Assembly (NCBI GenBank): GCA_001683735.1
Contig: LUGG01000024.1
Coordinates: forward strand, 496,001 to 560,000
Origin: Grifola frondosa
Taxonomy: Eukaryota > Basidiomycota > Agaricomycetes > Polyporales > Grifolaceae
Direction of reading: 5' to 3'
Length of the DNA: 64,000 nt
Below the pieces are notes generated by a model. The model worked only from the letters and a program-made list of their open reading frames with translations, was not told where the DNA came from and made no database searches. Shown in pieces: positions 12,690 through 24,280 of this stretch. Made by a program: the position numbers and the translations under genes. The first letter of the stretch is position 1; every line of letters starts with the position of its first letter.

Positions 12690-14979
12690 ATGTTCACCCC
12701 CTCATTCACCTCGCTTCTCCTCACCCTCCTTGGGGCCCTTTCTCTTGCTCGCTACGTCAGCAATCGAAGACGGCAGGACATCTATCGCCTCCCAAGCGCT
12801 GTAAGTCCCTCATTCAATCGCTTGGCGCCCCCGCGATGTAGACACGATTGCTCACCTGGTCTTGCATAGCCTCGGGAAATCGCCCATTGGCTGTGGGGCC
12901 ATGAGCTCCTCTCATTCGAACATGAGGCCACCGAAATGTACTCCAAGTGGGTCGCTATATGCGGTCCATTCTTCAAGATCAAGGCTGCACTTTTCCACAG
13001 CGACCTTGTACGTCCATCCTTCCAGCGTCGTTCCGTTCATTGACGCGTCACACATCGACAGATTGTCGCTGCAGACCACGCTGCTGTGCAGCATATCTTC
13101 CAGAATGCCGATGACTACGGTTCGTCTTCCCCCATGCTTGTGTTCGTTCTATCAACAGATTCCCCGCGAGACGCGCATGCGCAGCTCGCAGGGAATCTAA
13201 TTCCGTCTTATCATGATTCCAACTGACGTTTCTCCATCTGAACAGTAAAGTCTCCGGCGTTCAGACCTCCGGTGGCGAACGTCCTAGGCAAGGGCCTCGT
13301 CTGGGCTGAGGGGGATGACCACAAGAAACAGCGTCGCATCCTCGCCCCCGCGTTCTCGTACGTTCCTCGTCTCCTTGCCTACTCCATCCAGGCGCCTGTG
13401 ACCTGCGAAGGGAGCCCCACTCGACCCTTGTCATTGAGCATTTTCAGATATGATCCCGACGCTGACACCATTTGTCTATGACAGACCTGAAGCTATCAAA
13501 GGCATGGCAGATGACGTTTCGGAGTGCTCCGAAAAGGTAACTGGATTTCCAAATATGGATAGTTTGGTGGCTGATCATAAGTTGCTCACCTATCTGCCTT
13601 AGCTCGAGAGCAGGCTCACGAACTACGTCTTGGCACATGGCGGCAGCGCCACCGTCAACATCGTCGAGTACACCTCCACATGCACGTATGTACACTCTTC
13701 GCCTTACCATCACAGCGTCTGATCGTGGCCCTGATGCAGTCTCGACATCATTGGGCGCGTCGCCTTCGGACACGACTTCAAGTCCGGGCAGTCGACGGAG
13801 GCGAAGGAGATCCATGCGTCATGGACCGGGCACGTCAACACTGGCCTTACCTTTGGCGCCTTCATCGCGATGCTTGTCATCCGTGCGCTTCCTTTCATAA
13901 CACAGATCCCGCTGCCTGCGATCAAGGCAGGCGGGCGCATCAGGGAGATTGTGAGCAAGCTCGCGATGCGGATCGTCCAGTCGGGAACTGTCGCGGAAAA
14001 GGGCAAGGATATTTTGAGCGTGCTCATCAAGGCAGATCGCAAGCACGGTTCTAAGACCGACGGTCTGACATCCCAGCAGCTCGTCGACAATGTGGGTCGT
14101 GTTCCAAACGAATGCGACCGTGATCTGACCGTGGCTGGCTATTAATTAGGTCAGCACTTTCATTATGGTTGGCCACGAGACGACCGCGGGCTCGCTCAGC
14201 TTCACCCTGCTCGAGCTCGCGCGTAAGCCGGAGGTCCAGCAGAGGTTGCGCGAGGAGGTACGGCAATTCGGACGTGACCTGGGCTACGACGACATCCAGA
14301 AACTCGAATTCCTCGACGCTGTTGTGAAGGAAGGGTATGTTTCATTGTTACTTCTGTGGACTCATCCACTAATCGCGTTACGGCATTCAGTCTCCGCATG
14401 CACCCCGCATCCCCGCAGACGGAACGTGTTGCACTGAAGGACGATGTAATCCCGCTGAGCAAGCCCATCCAGACCGCGAATGGCGAGACGCTGTCCTCCA
14501 TTCGAGTCAAAGCCGGCCAGGTACGCGGGTTTCGTGCGCATACCCTCGTTGGCTGTCATTCTAATGCACCCGTCTAGGTCTTCCATGTCCCGTTCACAAC
14601 CATGAACACTAATCCAGACGTGTGGGGCCCAGACGCGCGCGAATTTAAGCCCGAGCGCTGGGTCACGCCTGGTGGCGTGCCCCCGCCGTCTGATCTCCCG
14701 CATGGCTGGAGCGGCATCGTTACGTTCTGTGACGGCCCCCGCAACTGTATCGGTTACCGTCTTGGTACGTGTCCGTATGCTGTGTCATTTTGATGTGTTG
14801 CTGATGGTGACTGCCGCGCAGCCATTTTCGAGTTCAAGATCATCCTCGCGACGCTCGTCCGCTCACTCGAGTTTCACGACACGACTGCGGAGATCCACGA
14901 GAAGATCTCGCCGACGCTCCAACCAGTCACCGACGGCAAGGGCGGGCTGCTCCCCATTCATGTCACGCTCGCCGCTTGA
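12690..14979 (+). CDS. Cytochrome P450 monooxygenase, microsomal type
   Basis: A class II P450 heme-thiolate oxygenase that would work with NADPH-P450 reductase at the ER. The start at 12690 gives an N-terminal membrane anchor (FTSLLLTLLGALSLARYV). Exons then give AHWLWGHELL, VKSPAFRPPVANVLG, WAEGDDHKKQRRILAPAFS (C-helix WxxxR-type region), the I-helix FIMVGHETTAGSL (near 14160-14198), the K-helix EGLRMHP (ExxR), REFKPERW, and the heme-binding loop FCDGPRNCIGYRL (FxxGxRxCxG, near 14726-14765). It ends at TGA 14977-14979. About ten short introns keep all of these in frame, so the gene looks complete and functional at roughly 530 residues. It lies between two membrane-protein paralogues. The substrate cannot be inferred. 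Confidence 0.93.
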
Positions 14980-17340
14980 GCGCGCGTGCATCTTGTTAAT
15001 TCGACATTGGGACTTTGGCCTAATTATTGCATCGAGCAGGCACTCTGAAGGAAAAGTGGATAAATGCGGGAAACATAGTGGACCGAGATAGAATCTGGTT
15101 GCGCATCCCTGGCCTGGCAGCTAACTTAAACGTACTGTCATAATTTTGTGCCGCTTGAAATCGCAGGCCTTTTCGCTTCAGGACTTGTCGCCTTTGGTGG
15201 GTGTTATCGGGTCATCGTATCTCCTGAGCCCATGGAAAACGTGCTCTTCGGATTCTCTTCGACTTTAGCTCGATGGCCGGATGTGCGTTGCACGATGAAC
15301 TCCGTGCCTCGTTCCCTGTCGTTGACCGAATGGGCATCCATCCTCGTGATCGCACTCGTGGTATCGTTATCAGAACGCCCGCGAATGGTCAGCTTGCTCG
15401 AGGTGGGCTGGTCATCTTGAAGAAGTTAATTTTTTTGAAGCCTAACCGGATCCGCCCTCCGAGGAGAAGGACATTTGTACCCGAGGCGTTCACTTATCCT
15501 TTAGCGCATGTGCGAAGTCGGGCTCTCTTCTAGTTCAAATGCTATTCCTGGGACAATGTTAAAACGCCATTGAAGCCCTTTGCATCCCCTTTCAAGTTTC
15601 TGTTCTGCTCTTGGGGAAGGTGGCGGACGCGAGTTCATTCAGGCCAGTCGCCGGTTCATCAGCTAAGTCAGAAAGTCAGGAAGGGTCAAGGCTCCACTTG
15701 GACATTCGAGGCCCTCAGCTGTAACTCCGTGCCCGGGCTTTAAGGGGATATCAGCGTTTAGACAGAAATCTTGGCAGTTGGCGAGTAAAGGCAAACTTCG
15801 ATAAGCTTGAGGCCACCTTCGCGAATAGGTACGAACGCCTCGCGTCTGTATAACTCTGGATACTGATTCAACAGTTGCAGCTGATAATGAGATGATGGCC
15901 TGGGTGGCAAAGCACGCCAACATCTACACAAGGCAAACCTCCCGCGGGTAGGCTCTCGTTACTGTGCAGAGCGTCCATGCGTTCTGATGTGGGTTCCGCG
16001 CATCGCTGGTTCTGCATCATCAGAGTTCTGGAGCCGCGCACATGATGTCCGTCAATGAAAGGAACCGCGTGTGAACGTCTAAGTATGGGCACTGGGTGCG
16101 CTTCCATCAACAAAAATTTTCAAGCGTACGGCACAGACGGGCTCACCCGCGACGTAGGCCGCGACCACGCTCGAGGAAGACCAGATGGTCTAAGTTTGAC
16201 ACGCCAGCATTTGGAATAGATCAAGGCCGCATAAGTTGCAGGCGAATGCGCTTTCGCATGGAGACGTCGACGTTGGAGACGAACGTTGACGATGTGCCTC
16301 GTCGAAGGCGGCCGTGAATGCGCGGCCATCACACAGAACACTTGCAGGTCGTTTACACGGCTATTGTAGGGGAGGCGGAGTGATAAGAGCGTTGGGTTGT
16401 TGGGAGTAGCTCTTCCACGCAAGGGACTTGAAGGTGTTGAGGCGCATATATGCACATATGGTTGATGAAGTTCGAACAAGCCGCTGAACAGAACATCGTG
16501 ATGGTCCGAGAGAAAGAAATGCTTTGGCTGCGATTGGCGATTTCATTTAACGTGCCGGCAGATCGGCGATTGGTCCCGGCCGGCACGGCGTTGAACGGCC
16601 CGGGAGATTTGACAAGAACACCTATGTAAGATCTCTTCGAAAGCTCGAAAGCACTAGAAAGCATTACTTAATCTCATGACTTCCAAGCGGGTAAGTGTTA
16701 TTATTTTATATCCGTCTTTCATATCGGATGCAATGTAGGAGAATACAATAGCAAATTAATCCTCGTTGCTAAAGGGCCTTCGGAGCAGGCTAGTGCCGCT
16801 CTCCGGGGAGCTTCCAGGACACGTTCCATATCTGACATGCGAGCATCCATGATCCAGCAGGCCCACGGAAATATCCTGACAAGAGACTTTTTTAAGACAT
16901 CGATGAGCCAAATCGGGGACTCTTTGCCCACCCGTTCGCCCACCTTGCTTGCGCCAGAAATGGCATTGAGTTCGAGGGTAGTCTCGCTATAGCTGCCCGG
17001 ATCCCGACTCGTCGCCTTCCTGGCAGGGAACGCTGCGACTGTGTCGTGCCACTAAGAGCTCGTGCCATCTGGCATACGGATACAGATAGCGATCTCCAGT
17101 ATTCATATTCAGGGTGCAATCATTCTCTGTCAATTGATCGAAATTAGGAATCCCAGTCTCCGTTCGCAGGAAGAAGCCTGTCGCCACCCTCTACCCTCAT
17201 ATACGACATACTCTCTTCCGCGAACCACATCTCGGCCCTGCTCGTGTCGCTGCCATCGCTTGCCCGCTACCCGTTGCCCACCGTCGCAAGCCACTCCGTT
17301 CCATCCCCGACTATCATACCCGATAACAGACGCTGTCGAG
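14980..17340. other. Long intergenic stretch, no gene recognised
   Basis: Several open frames of 60-120 codons occur on both strands but show no conserved motifs, intron-consistent structure or coding bias that I could see. The last about 250 bases are probably the 5' region of the gene at 17341. Confidence 0.5.
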
Positions 17341-19154
17341 ATGGTTGATTGGCAATCACCCGTTGAGATCGCCAAAGATGGAGGTGCGTGTTGGTTTGAG
17401 CGCACATGCGTGATCTGACCGCAGGACTGCAGAGGTGTTCGGAAAGTTCATGCATACGCTACTCGGTCTTTACATGTACGTAGGCTTTTACGTTTTCGGA
17501 CATATCGCGGGAAGAGTTTGTTTACGTTGTTCTGCAGTTGGGAATTCGTAACCTCGCTCGACTTCGACTGGCAATTCATCAGCGGCAAGAGGAAATTCAA
17601 ATGGCCCTTGGTAAGCCCGTTGTATGATTTCGAGCGCCAGGCTGATTCAGCTGCGCACCAGATTTTCTACTTTGCGGGACGGTATTTCTTACTCTTTGCT
17701 CTCATCGGCATGTGAGTGCGACTCAACTCCGTAATTGAAGACAGGCATTAACGTATCCTACCCCGCAGAGCCATAGCCTTGAATGTCACGACGTGCGCAT
17801 ATTGCTCACTTGTTTTCGTCAGTTACCGACTAATGTTTTGGGATGTACGCAGGCCGGTAAACTGTCAGGCGCTCTACACCTACAACCAAGTGAGCACATT
17901 ACCGTTCGCTCTTCATATTTACTTCCTAACAACACGCATATAAGGTGTTCGGCAATGCTGCCATTGGAATGGCAAGCATCAACCTCTCCTTACGGACGTG
18001 AGCACACTCTTGCTGCTGCTCATATACAACATCCATTAAGGTGAATATATGCGCCTGAAAATAGGATGGCCGTATGGTCGCAAGCATGGTATATCGTCGT
18101 TCCACTCGTCGTTGTCATTCTTGGACATTGGTCTCTCCTACTTCATGGTAGGTCTTGATTTTTGTCCGTTAAATATAATTTCTCATATGCTCAATTACCA
18201 GGCATCTTGCTTAAGGCAGAATGGATCGACGGGGGTTGTGCGATCACGGGTACCAGCAACACACTACTCGCAGCGACATTCATCTACTCGATGACATTCG
18301 ATTTCGCGGTGCTCTCGCTCACCGGCCTCAAGCTTGCTATTCTGACGACACGCCGACAAGATCGCTCGCGCATCGTACGGCTGATCTTTGATGACGGCTT
18401 GATTTTCTTCATTGTTGCGTGAGTTTCCTTTGCATTTTTATTCCGGTTTGTTTGCTAATGAATAGGTGGATGTATGCGCAGGTTTGTGGCGAATTTGTTG
18501 GCGACAGTGAGTACAGCGTTGGGTGCATGCGGCTGCAGAAGTTATATGACGTACACGAATGTAGATCTTCATGCTTATCAATCTCAACGCAGTCATGTCG
18601 ATCATCGCCAATGTTCCTGCAGCGGTTGCCTCTACCGTACGTAACATATATTCGGTACCGGTGGAATGACTCACGTTTGCCTTCAGATTGTCGCATGCCG
18701 CGTTGTGCGCCGGCTCACCAACTACACTACTGAAGGTGCCGAGCTCTTCAAGTACGTCTTATATTGTTTCATTTTGGCACATATAGCTAACTAGTTGTGT
18801 GTGTGTATGCGCATCGTTTATTATTGATTTACAGTGGTTCGACACAGGTGTCGACGCTTGCATTCAGTAAAAATGCGCGGAGCCGCAGCACCATGATGTC
18901 TGTAACGGATAAAAAGCAGGACGGTGTGCACGTTCAGGTATGTTTACATCCTTTCAACTCTCAAGATATTTATTAATTGTGCTGGCATGTAGATGGAGAC
19001 GTTCGCTGCGGTCGGGAACTCGCCGCCGTCAGACCAGTCGTTCGTGCAGTATGATGTGACCGGGAAGGTTATCAAAGGCGGGGAAGTCGAACACTTCGAC
19101 ATGGAAGCTCAGGTGACAAGCACGGACGAGTTCAAGCGCCCAGACTTCCAGTAA
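17341..19154 (+). CDS. Basidiomycete multi-pass membrane protein of unknown function (paralogue of 9435-11138)
   Basis: ATG 17341 begins MVDWQSPVEIAKDG, followed after a short intron by EVFGKF. Further exons give LYIWEFVTSLDFDWQFIS, RKFKWPLIFYFAGRYFLLF, ASINLSLRTMAVWSQAWY, VVPLVVVILGHWSLLLHG, GTSNTLLAATFIYSMTFD, LIFFIVAFVANLLATIFM, LNAVMSIIANVPAAV and STIVACRVVRRLTNY, then a serine/charged cytoplasmic tail ending EFKRPDFQ at TAA 19152-19154. The layout is about seven transmembrane helices. Similarity to 9435-11138 runs the whole length, including the tail ending (EFKRP), so both are members of one small family. Seven helices suggest a receptor-like fold, but no known receptor motif is visible. 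Confidence 0.8.
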
Positions 19155-20762
19155 AGCATGCACTCTCAATCATACCCAGAACGTTAGACCGTTCTTGTTG
19201 TCGAACGTGATGCATGTGCCCACAGACTTTTCCTCGCACAATGGTCCGACTTTGATCATATCTTCCCGACACATTTGTAACTCCATTCCCTGTCTGTCAT
19301 CCACTCTTCTTGTTCCCCATCGCCTTCTGCCTCTAGTCGACATGTCACCCTTCCTCAAAAGCAGCCGTGGCGGCAGTCCACTCTCTTCGCGATCTTTTAC
19401 TCTCAGACCACCCTCGCTCCGCGGCGCAATCCCCGAATCGTCAGACTCTTTCCCTCCTTCTATTTCCCTTCTCTCTCCTCAAGCCTTCTCTTCCATCGCA
19501 AAGCTTCCATACACTCTTTCATAGGTCTCGGCATTCCGTTTCATTTATCAGTCAACCCTTGCATCGCAATATCACACTCCGTTCCGCTCCCGCCATTCTC
19601 AACCCCACACGGCCAGCCCTATCAGCCCGTCCGCACATTCTTGCGTGTTCCATCTACCCTATTCCTGTCATTGGTCGATTCTCCAGGGCTCGAATGTGGT
19701 GATGGGCGCTCTTCCCGCGGCGTTCTCACGACAGCCGCGCGACGGCGGGCGTCAGCGTCTGTGGTGGCATTTGAAGGTCTTCTGTATTTTTTTTTCTGTA
19801 TTTCCCATAGTGTCATCGCATTGTCGCTTTGTCCCTCGCATTCTGATGGTATGACCTCGTCCATGCGGTTCCTGTTTATACATCGAGGTTATTTGTATTA
19901 TTCCGTAGCATCCAAGGAACTTTGTAAAACTTCTTCCCAAATATTCGTAGAACTGGTGGACCCACACCCTATACCAAGAGGCTTCCTACCGGTACTAGGA
20001 GCGGTAAATGTTTCATCGTGGAGCTAGAGCTAGAGGTCTAATCAATTGGCTGTACGTACGCAAACGCTTGGTCATAGGGTATTCAAAATTCGAAGAGCGT
20101 AACACTAGTCGAATGGCGCCGCTGTCGACATCACTATCAATGGAACATGCTCAGAATCATGGATGCACACTTTAAATGTATCAAAGTTACATCCCCTCAA
20201 TGTTCGACAGTCCAGAAGAATGTCTGGGAGTGGCATAGAACGGAAATTGGTTGCGGTAAGAAGTCAGTAATCGCTAATGATCCGAAATCGGATCTGCCAG
20301 TTGAGAAAACAAACGAGCGGCCGCATTTGGAAGGAGCAACCTTTAGGGTGGGCGCAGCGGATCTGTCGAATTAAACTGTAGAAGGTCGGCGTACTACGCA
20401 ACTGCGCATTGGAGCATGACCTCGGAGGCTGTAGGATGTATAGAATGTGCGCTTTAGTTCTGCCTCGGAGAGAACTCGGCGCTGGCAACAAGGAACGAAC
20501 TGTCGCTAGGATCTGTTGCAAGACCGTTCGGAGAATACAACACCTGGAGAGCACTCGGGACCACCTGCGTACATTTATGGGAACAGGCCGCTGTGATCTT
20601 CCCAAGCTATTATATCAACTGCGCGAATTGCGAACCAGCCTTCTGGCGAACTTGAAGACCTGCCTTTTTGGGTGGTCATGCACATGACGTCATGCCTAGG
20701 GCCGCCCCTTTCAGCTGCTCACGTCGGTATCGACGACTTGAATTCGTACCACGACGACGACG
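19155..20762. other. Intergenic region upstream of the TENA/THI-4 gene
   Basis: No gene is supported. A pyrimidine-rich stretch lies at 19240-19560 and a T-run at 19788-19798. The final 70 bases contain a CGACGACGACGA triplet run just before the ATG of the next gene. Confidence 0.45.
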
Positions 20763-21676
20763 ATGGCGACCTCAGAAATCCCCACCCGAGAGTCACTCAC
20801 AAAGCACCTCCTTTCTCTCTCCACTCCGAGGCCGTACTCGGCGGCCATTGAGCACCCCTTCCTCACCGACGTGGGGCGCGGCACTCTCTCCCCTGCGCTC
20901 CTCTCGTTCTACCTGGCGCAGGACCGTTTCTACACTGCCCACGCATATCCGCACTTCATTGGGAACCTCATCACAGCGGTGCCCTTCTCCACTGCACATG
21001 CGCCCGGCAGCGCGGAGGACGCCGCGAACCAACATATCGTCGGCCTCCTCGTGCGTGCGCTGGAAGGCGTGCGGAGAGAGGTCGTGATGTTTTCGGACGT
21101 CTCTAAAAAGCATGGCTTCGAACTTGGGAAGTGGCGTGAGCGGAAGGCAACGCGGGACTACACCGCGGAGATGGCGCGGGTGGGCGCGCGCGGGAGGATT
21201 GAAGAGGGGCTAGTATGCCTGTGGGCGATGGAGCGGGTATGTGCTTTTTAACACTACATGTTACCCGAAAGTCTTCATGCTCATATGGGGACTGATGTGA
21301 TTACTCGCATAGGTATATCTCGACGCCTGGAAATATGTCGGCTCGCTGAAGCCATCCGCATCCTCGGATTTAGCAGGGGCGATTGTGGAGCTTGTTCAAA
21401 ACTGGACCAGCCCAGAGTTTGTTCGATTTGTCGATGAACTCGAGGATATCGTGAATAGGTGGGTGCATATATGCGTGATCGTTGTTGCTTTATCGAACGT
21501 TCATGCTAAACGGTCTGAATACTGTGTACTAAATTGGATCCTACTGCGCTAGCCTTAAAATTGAGCCCGGATCAGAGGCATACGTGCGCGCTGAGGAGAT
21601 CTGGGCGCGCGTGATCGAGCTCGAGGAGGCGTTTTGGCCTGTCGCGGGCGAAGATCTGAGCGTTTATGCCAAGTAA
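20763..21676 (+). CDS. TENA/THI-4/PQQC-family protein
   Basis: Three exons (20763-21236, 21313-21458, 21553-21676), with introns in consistent phase, give about 247 residues. The all-alpha TENA/THI-4 pattern is visible: SAAIEHPFLTDVGRGTLSP, then FYLAQDRFYTAHAYPHFIGN (the family's aromatic/acidic pocket segment), MERVYLDAWKYV, a C-terminal EEIWARVIELEEAFWPVAGE helix and the stop TAA at 21674-21676. TENA proteins salvage thiamine pyrimidine (aminopyrimidine aminohydrolase) or act as related heme-oxygenase-fold enzymes. The catalytic cysteine of bacterial TenA could not be placed with confidence, so this may be the TENA_E/C-less type found in many fungi. It is a complete single-domain protein, unlike yeast Thi20, where TENA is fused to HMP-P kinase. 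Confidence 0.9.
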
Positions 21677-21929
21677 GGTCCAGTTAGCGAAGCAAGGGAC
21701 ATCTGCGAAAGGTGGCAGAGGCCTAAAACATGCCGGCGGCGTGACAAAATAGTCTTCTCGCGTTCATACGGATCGGATAACATTCCATCGATATGTAATG
21801 CTTGTAAAAATGCATATATGCTGCGATTCCTCGGTTGGATATTGCACTGCGACAGGTATGAGGTCACACGTTGCATTAATGATGGAGACATGTTCTAATG
21901 CATATTAGCAACCATTTGTATTCATGTCA

Positions 21930-22530
21930 TGGCAGGACGAAGCTCCCGAATCTACAAAGGCGACGGTTCTCTCGGAATCAACTGTCCCCGATGGCATGTA
22001 GTCATGCGTGACCAACAACAGCGATATGCACTAATGAGGTCGAGCCATTCGTATGCGCCAACTTCTGTCGTGGGAAGCGCTCGTCGTGCTCGACCATCGC
22101 TGTTACTACGTCTGTTACACAATGGAAAAAGTTACCTTTCGATCCGTGTTGCGTCGATCACTATGGTTGAGAAGGCTTCGGAAGGTTTCGATATAAACCA
22201 TCATTGGATTCAGAAAATGCAACAGGGTCAGTGTTGGCAGTACGTTCAGCAGCAGTCCTTATCCATGAGAAGGCTGTCAAAGCAAGTGAGTACCTCCAAA
22301 GCAATCTATAATATTGGTAGCTTACTCACTGGCAGTTTGTCGACATTCGTCCTTAGACAACTTCAACGACAATATAATATCGTCAGCAGTCTATCATGGG
22401 AGAGCCTCATTATTCCTGTATGGGTTTATGAGTGTAAGCGTATTTGACAGAGTTCGAGTGAAGACTGAAGTTTTAATCGATGTCCTACAGATAAGAATAT
22501 CATCACTTATTACAAGTATATGATTTAGTA
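21930..22530 (+). other. Possible small multi-exon gene, unidentified
   Basis: Short coding-like segments with good splice signals (a clear GTGAGT..GGCAG intron at about 22286-22335) give pieces such as FVCANFCRGKRSSC and NDNIISSAVYHGRASLF. No start-to-stop model is convincing and no family is recognised. It may be a remnant. Confidence 0.25.
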
Positions 22531-22708
22531 TCCCCCCTCTAAGCATAATCCCATGCATCATACAGCTGCGCATTATGTGAAGCCTAGATTATTCGGCGAC
22601 ACTAATGAGGCAGGTCCCCGGATGCAACCGCGAATAATATTGTCTTGTAAGATTGTTCTTTCCATGAATTTTTGTTTGTGACGCTGATCAATACGCCGAT
22701 CGAAGTAT

Positions 22709-23221
22709 TCAGCGTTGCTTACGGCAGTTCTGAGAAACCATATTGACGATAGGAGCCAAGAAACGAGTGTTCTGTTTTGGACTGTAGATGTCGCACCGTC
22801 CCGCGTCTCCTTGTCCGGCGCCCAGAAAGTCGATCCGCGTCTCGAAGTTTAGCCCCAAGCGGGGCGCTGGCTTGTCCGCGTCGTCGCTGTTCGGATATAC
22901 GCTGCACTCTTTGTCGTCGAACCGCACCAGCTCACCAAGCAAGCTCGACAATCTCGGGGAACCGGTAAAATCGACTGGCTCCAGGAACATGGTCTTGCCA
23001 TCGCCCTTGCGCCGCACTATGAGGCCGCTGAATGAGGAGGGCTCCTCATGCCCAGCTTTCTTGAGTGTCTCCAGATCAAGCAAAACCAAGTAGTCACCTT
23101 GCAACTCTTGTCTCTTCAGTGGCTTTAGCAATAGATTCAGCGCTGGCATCGAGCTGCTCCACAGGATCTTGTGCGTTAACATGAATAGCTCTCTGTAAGA
23201 CAGCAATAGGCATCCGAACAC
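22709..23221 (-). pseudogene. Fragment of Nup98/Nup145N-type nucleoporin autopeptidase domain
   Basis: The reading frame (170 codons) matches the order of conserved features of the nucleoporin autopeptidase domain. These are a GDYLVLLDLETLKKAG helix, FSGLIVRRKGDGKTMFLEPV then DFTG, LVRFDDKECSVYPN, DKPAPRLGLNFETRIDFLG and a basic RFLAPIVNMV helix. In Nup98 this domain follows FG repeats and cleaves itself before the Ser of a terminal His-Phe-Ser. Here there are no FG repeats upstream and no GTWVF..HFS segment downstream. A GTAAGC donor near 22716 could extend it, but the next open segment also lacks HFS. I infer a truncated, non-cleaving duplicate of the real nucleoporin gene elsewhere in the genome. 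Confidence 0.6.
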
Positions 23222-23470
23222 ACGGTTACACCATGCAGATACACGCTGTTCTGCACACTGTGTGCGCTAGAACGCGAACTATGCTCCTTTATTTTTGTAG
23301 GAAACTCCAGCTTTTTCCGGTGCTGCGATTCGATTCGGATGCAGATAATGAACCGTGGTATTGTTGCCAATCAACCAGAGAAAGAAGAAAGACTTTATCA
23401 ACTGCAGACAACAAAATATTCAATCTATTGCTCCCTCTATAATAATGACAACATCGTATGCTAAATCCAA

Positions 23471-24280
23471 TTACTCGCCTAGATACACCGTAAGGTCCAA
23501 ATTTCGACTGAAATCGCCTCGCAGTTTCGAAACCCAACCAAACGCACGGTCGTCGAAGTACACCTCGTTCTTCCACGAGCCATCGTTCATCCACGTCAAT
23601 CTGAGGCTTCTATCCCACCATTCGATATAAGCTTCACCGAGCTTGAGGTGAAACTGATAATCAACGATGTGTGGGGAAGGTCCCATATATTCGTGGCTGT
23701 TGCGTGGGTTTCGTCAGCTAATATGGGCCCGAATATGTGACTGGCAAACGCACCGTCTCCGGCGGAACCCGTCTGTCGCCACGAAGTTAACTCCGGGATA
23801 TGTGGCGTCCACAATTTCGTTGTAGAAATCATATGTTATGCGGTTGAGATCTTCCCCTTCACGAAATCTCACCTGCTGATGCTAATTTTAGTCTGCGATC
23901 GTATGAGATTGGATACCCACCTTAGTTGCCCCGCCGGTCTGACGAAATGTCAAAGGCAAGCACAACGCACCAGAGCATGGAGCAGGGTACCGTTCGACGG
24001 GGTATTTCTCGATCTTGTCAAACAACTATCAGTCAATTCGGAAATGACGTCGTGAATGAATACTCACAGGCCAAGCGACCGTCTCGGTACAGAATGAGTC
24101 CAGGCGATCGACGAGCTTCTCTCGCTCAAGCACCAGTGTCTGTTCGTACTGCGCATGGGACTTGGCGTCGACGGCAATGCGCAGATCGGCCATGGCTGTC
24201 AACCCTTTCTTCTTCCGGAACGCGTCGCGTCGTTGGGTCCACTCCTGAATCGCTTCTTCGGTCCAAGTGCATTTAGACAT
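23471..24280 (-). CDS. Hypothetical protein, four exons
   Basis: ATG 24280 begins MSKCTWTEEAIQEWTQRRDAF, a charged helical N terminus. Introns starting at about 24065 and 23921 and a third ending near 23701 join in phase to LFDKIEKYPVERYP, VRFREGEDLNRITYDFYNEI and RHEYMGPSPHIVDYQF, ending LTVYLGE and TAA 23473-23471. The product is about 215 residues, with no signal peptide or membrane helix and no family that I recognise. A ~120-bp piece spanning its first intron and exon edges (about 23992-24107) is duplicated at 29304-29427. It lies 250 bp from the nucleoporin-like fragment on the same strand. Confidence 0.55.
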
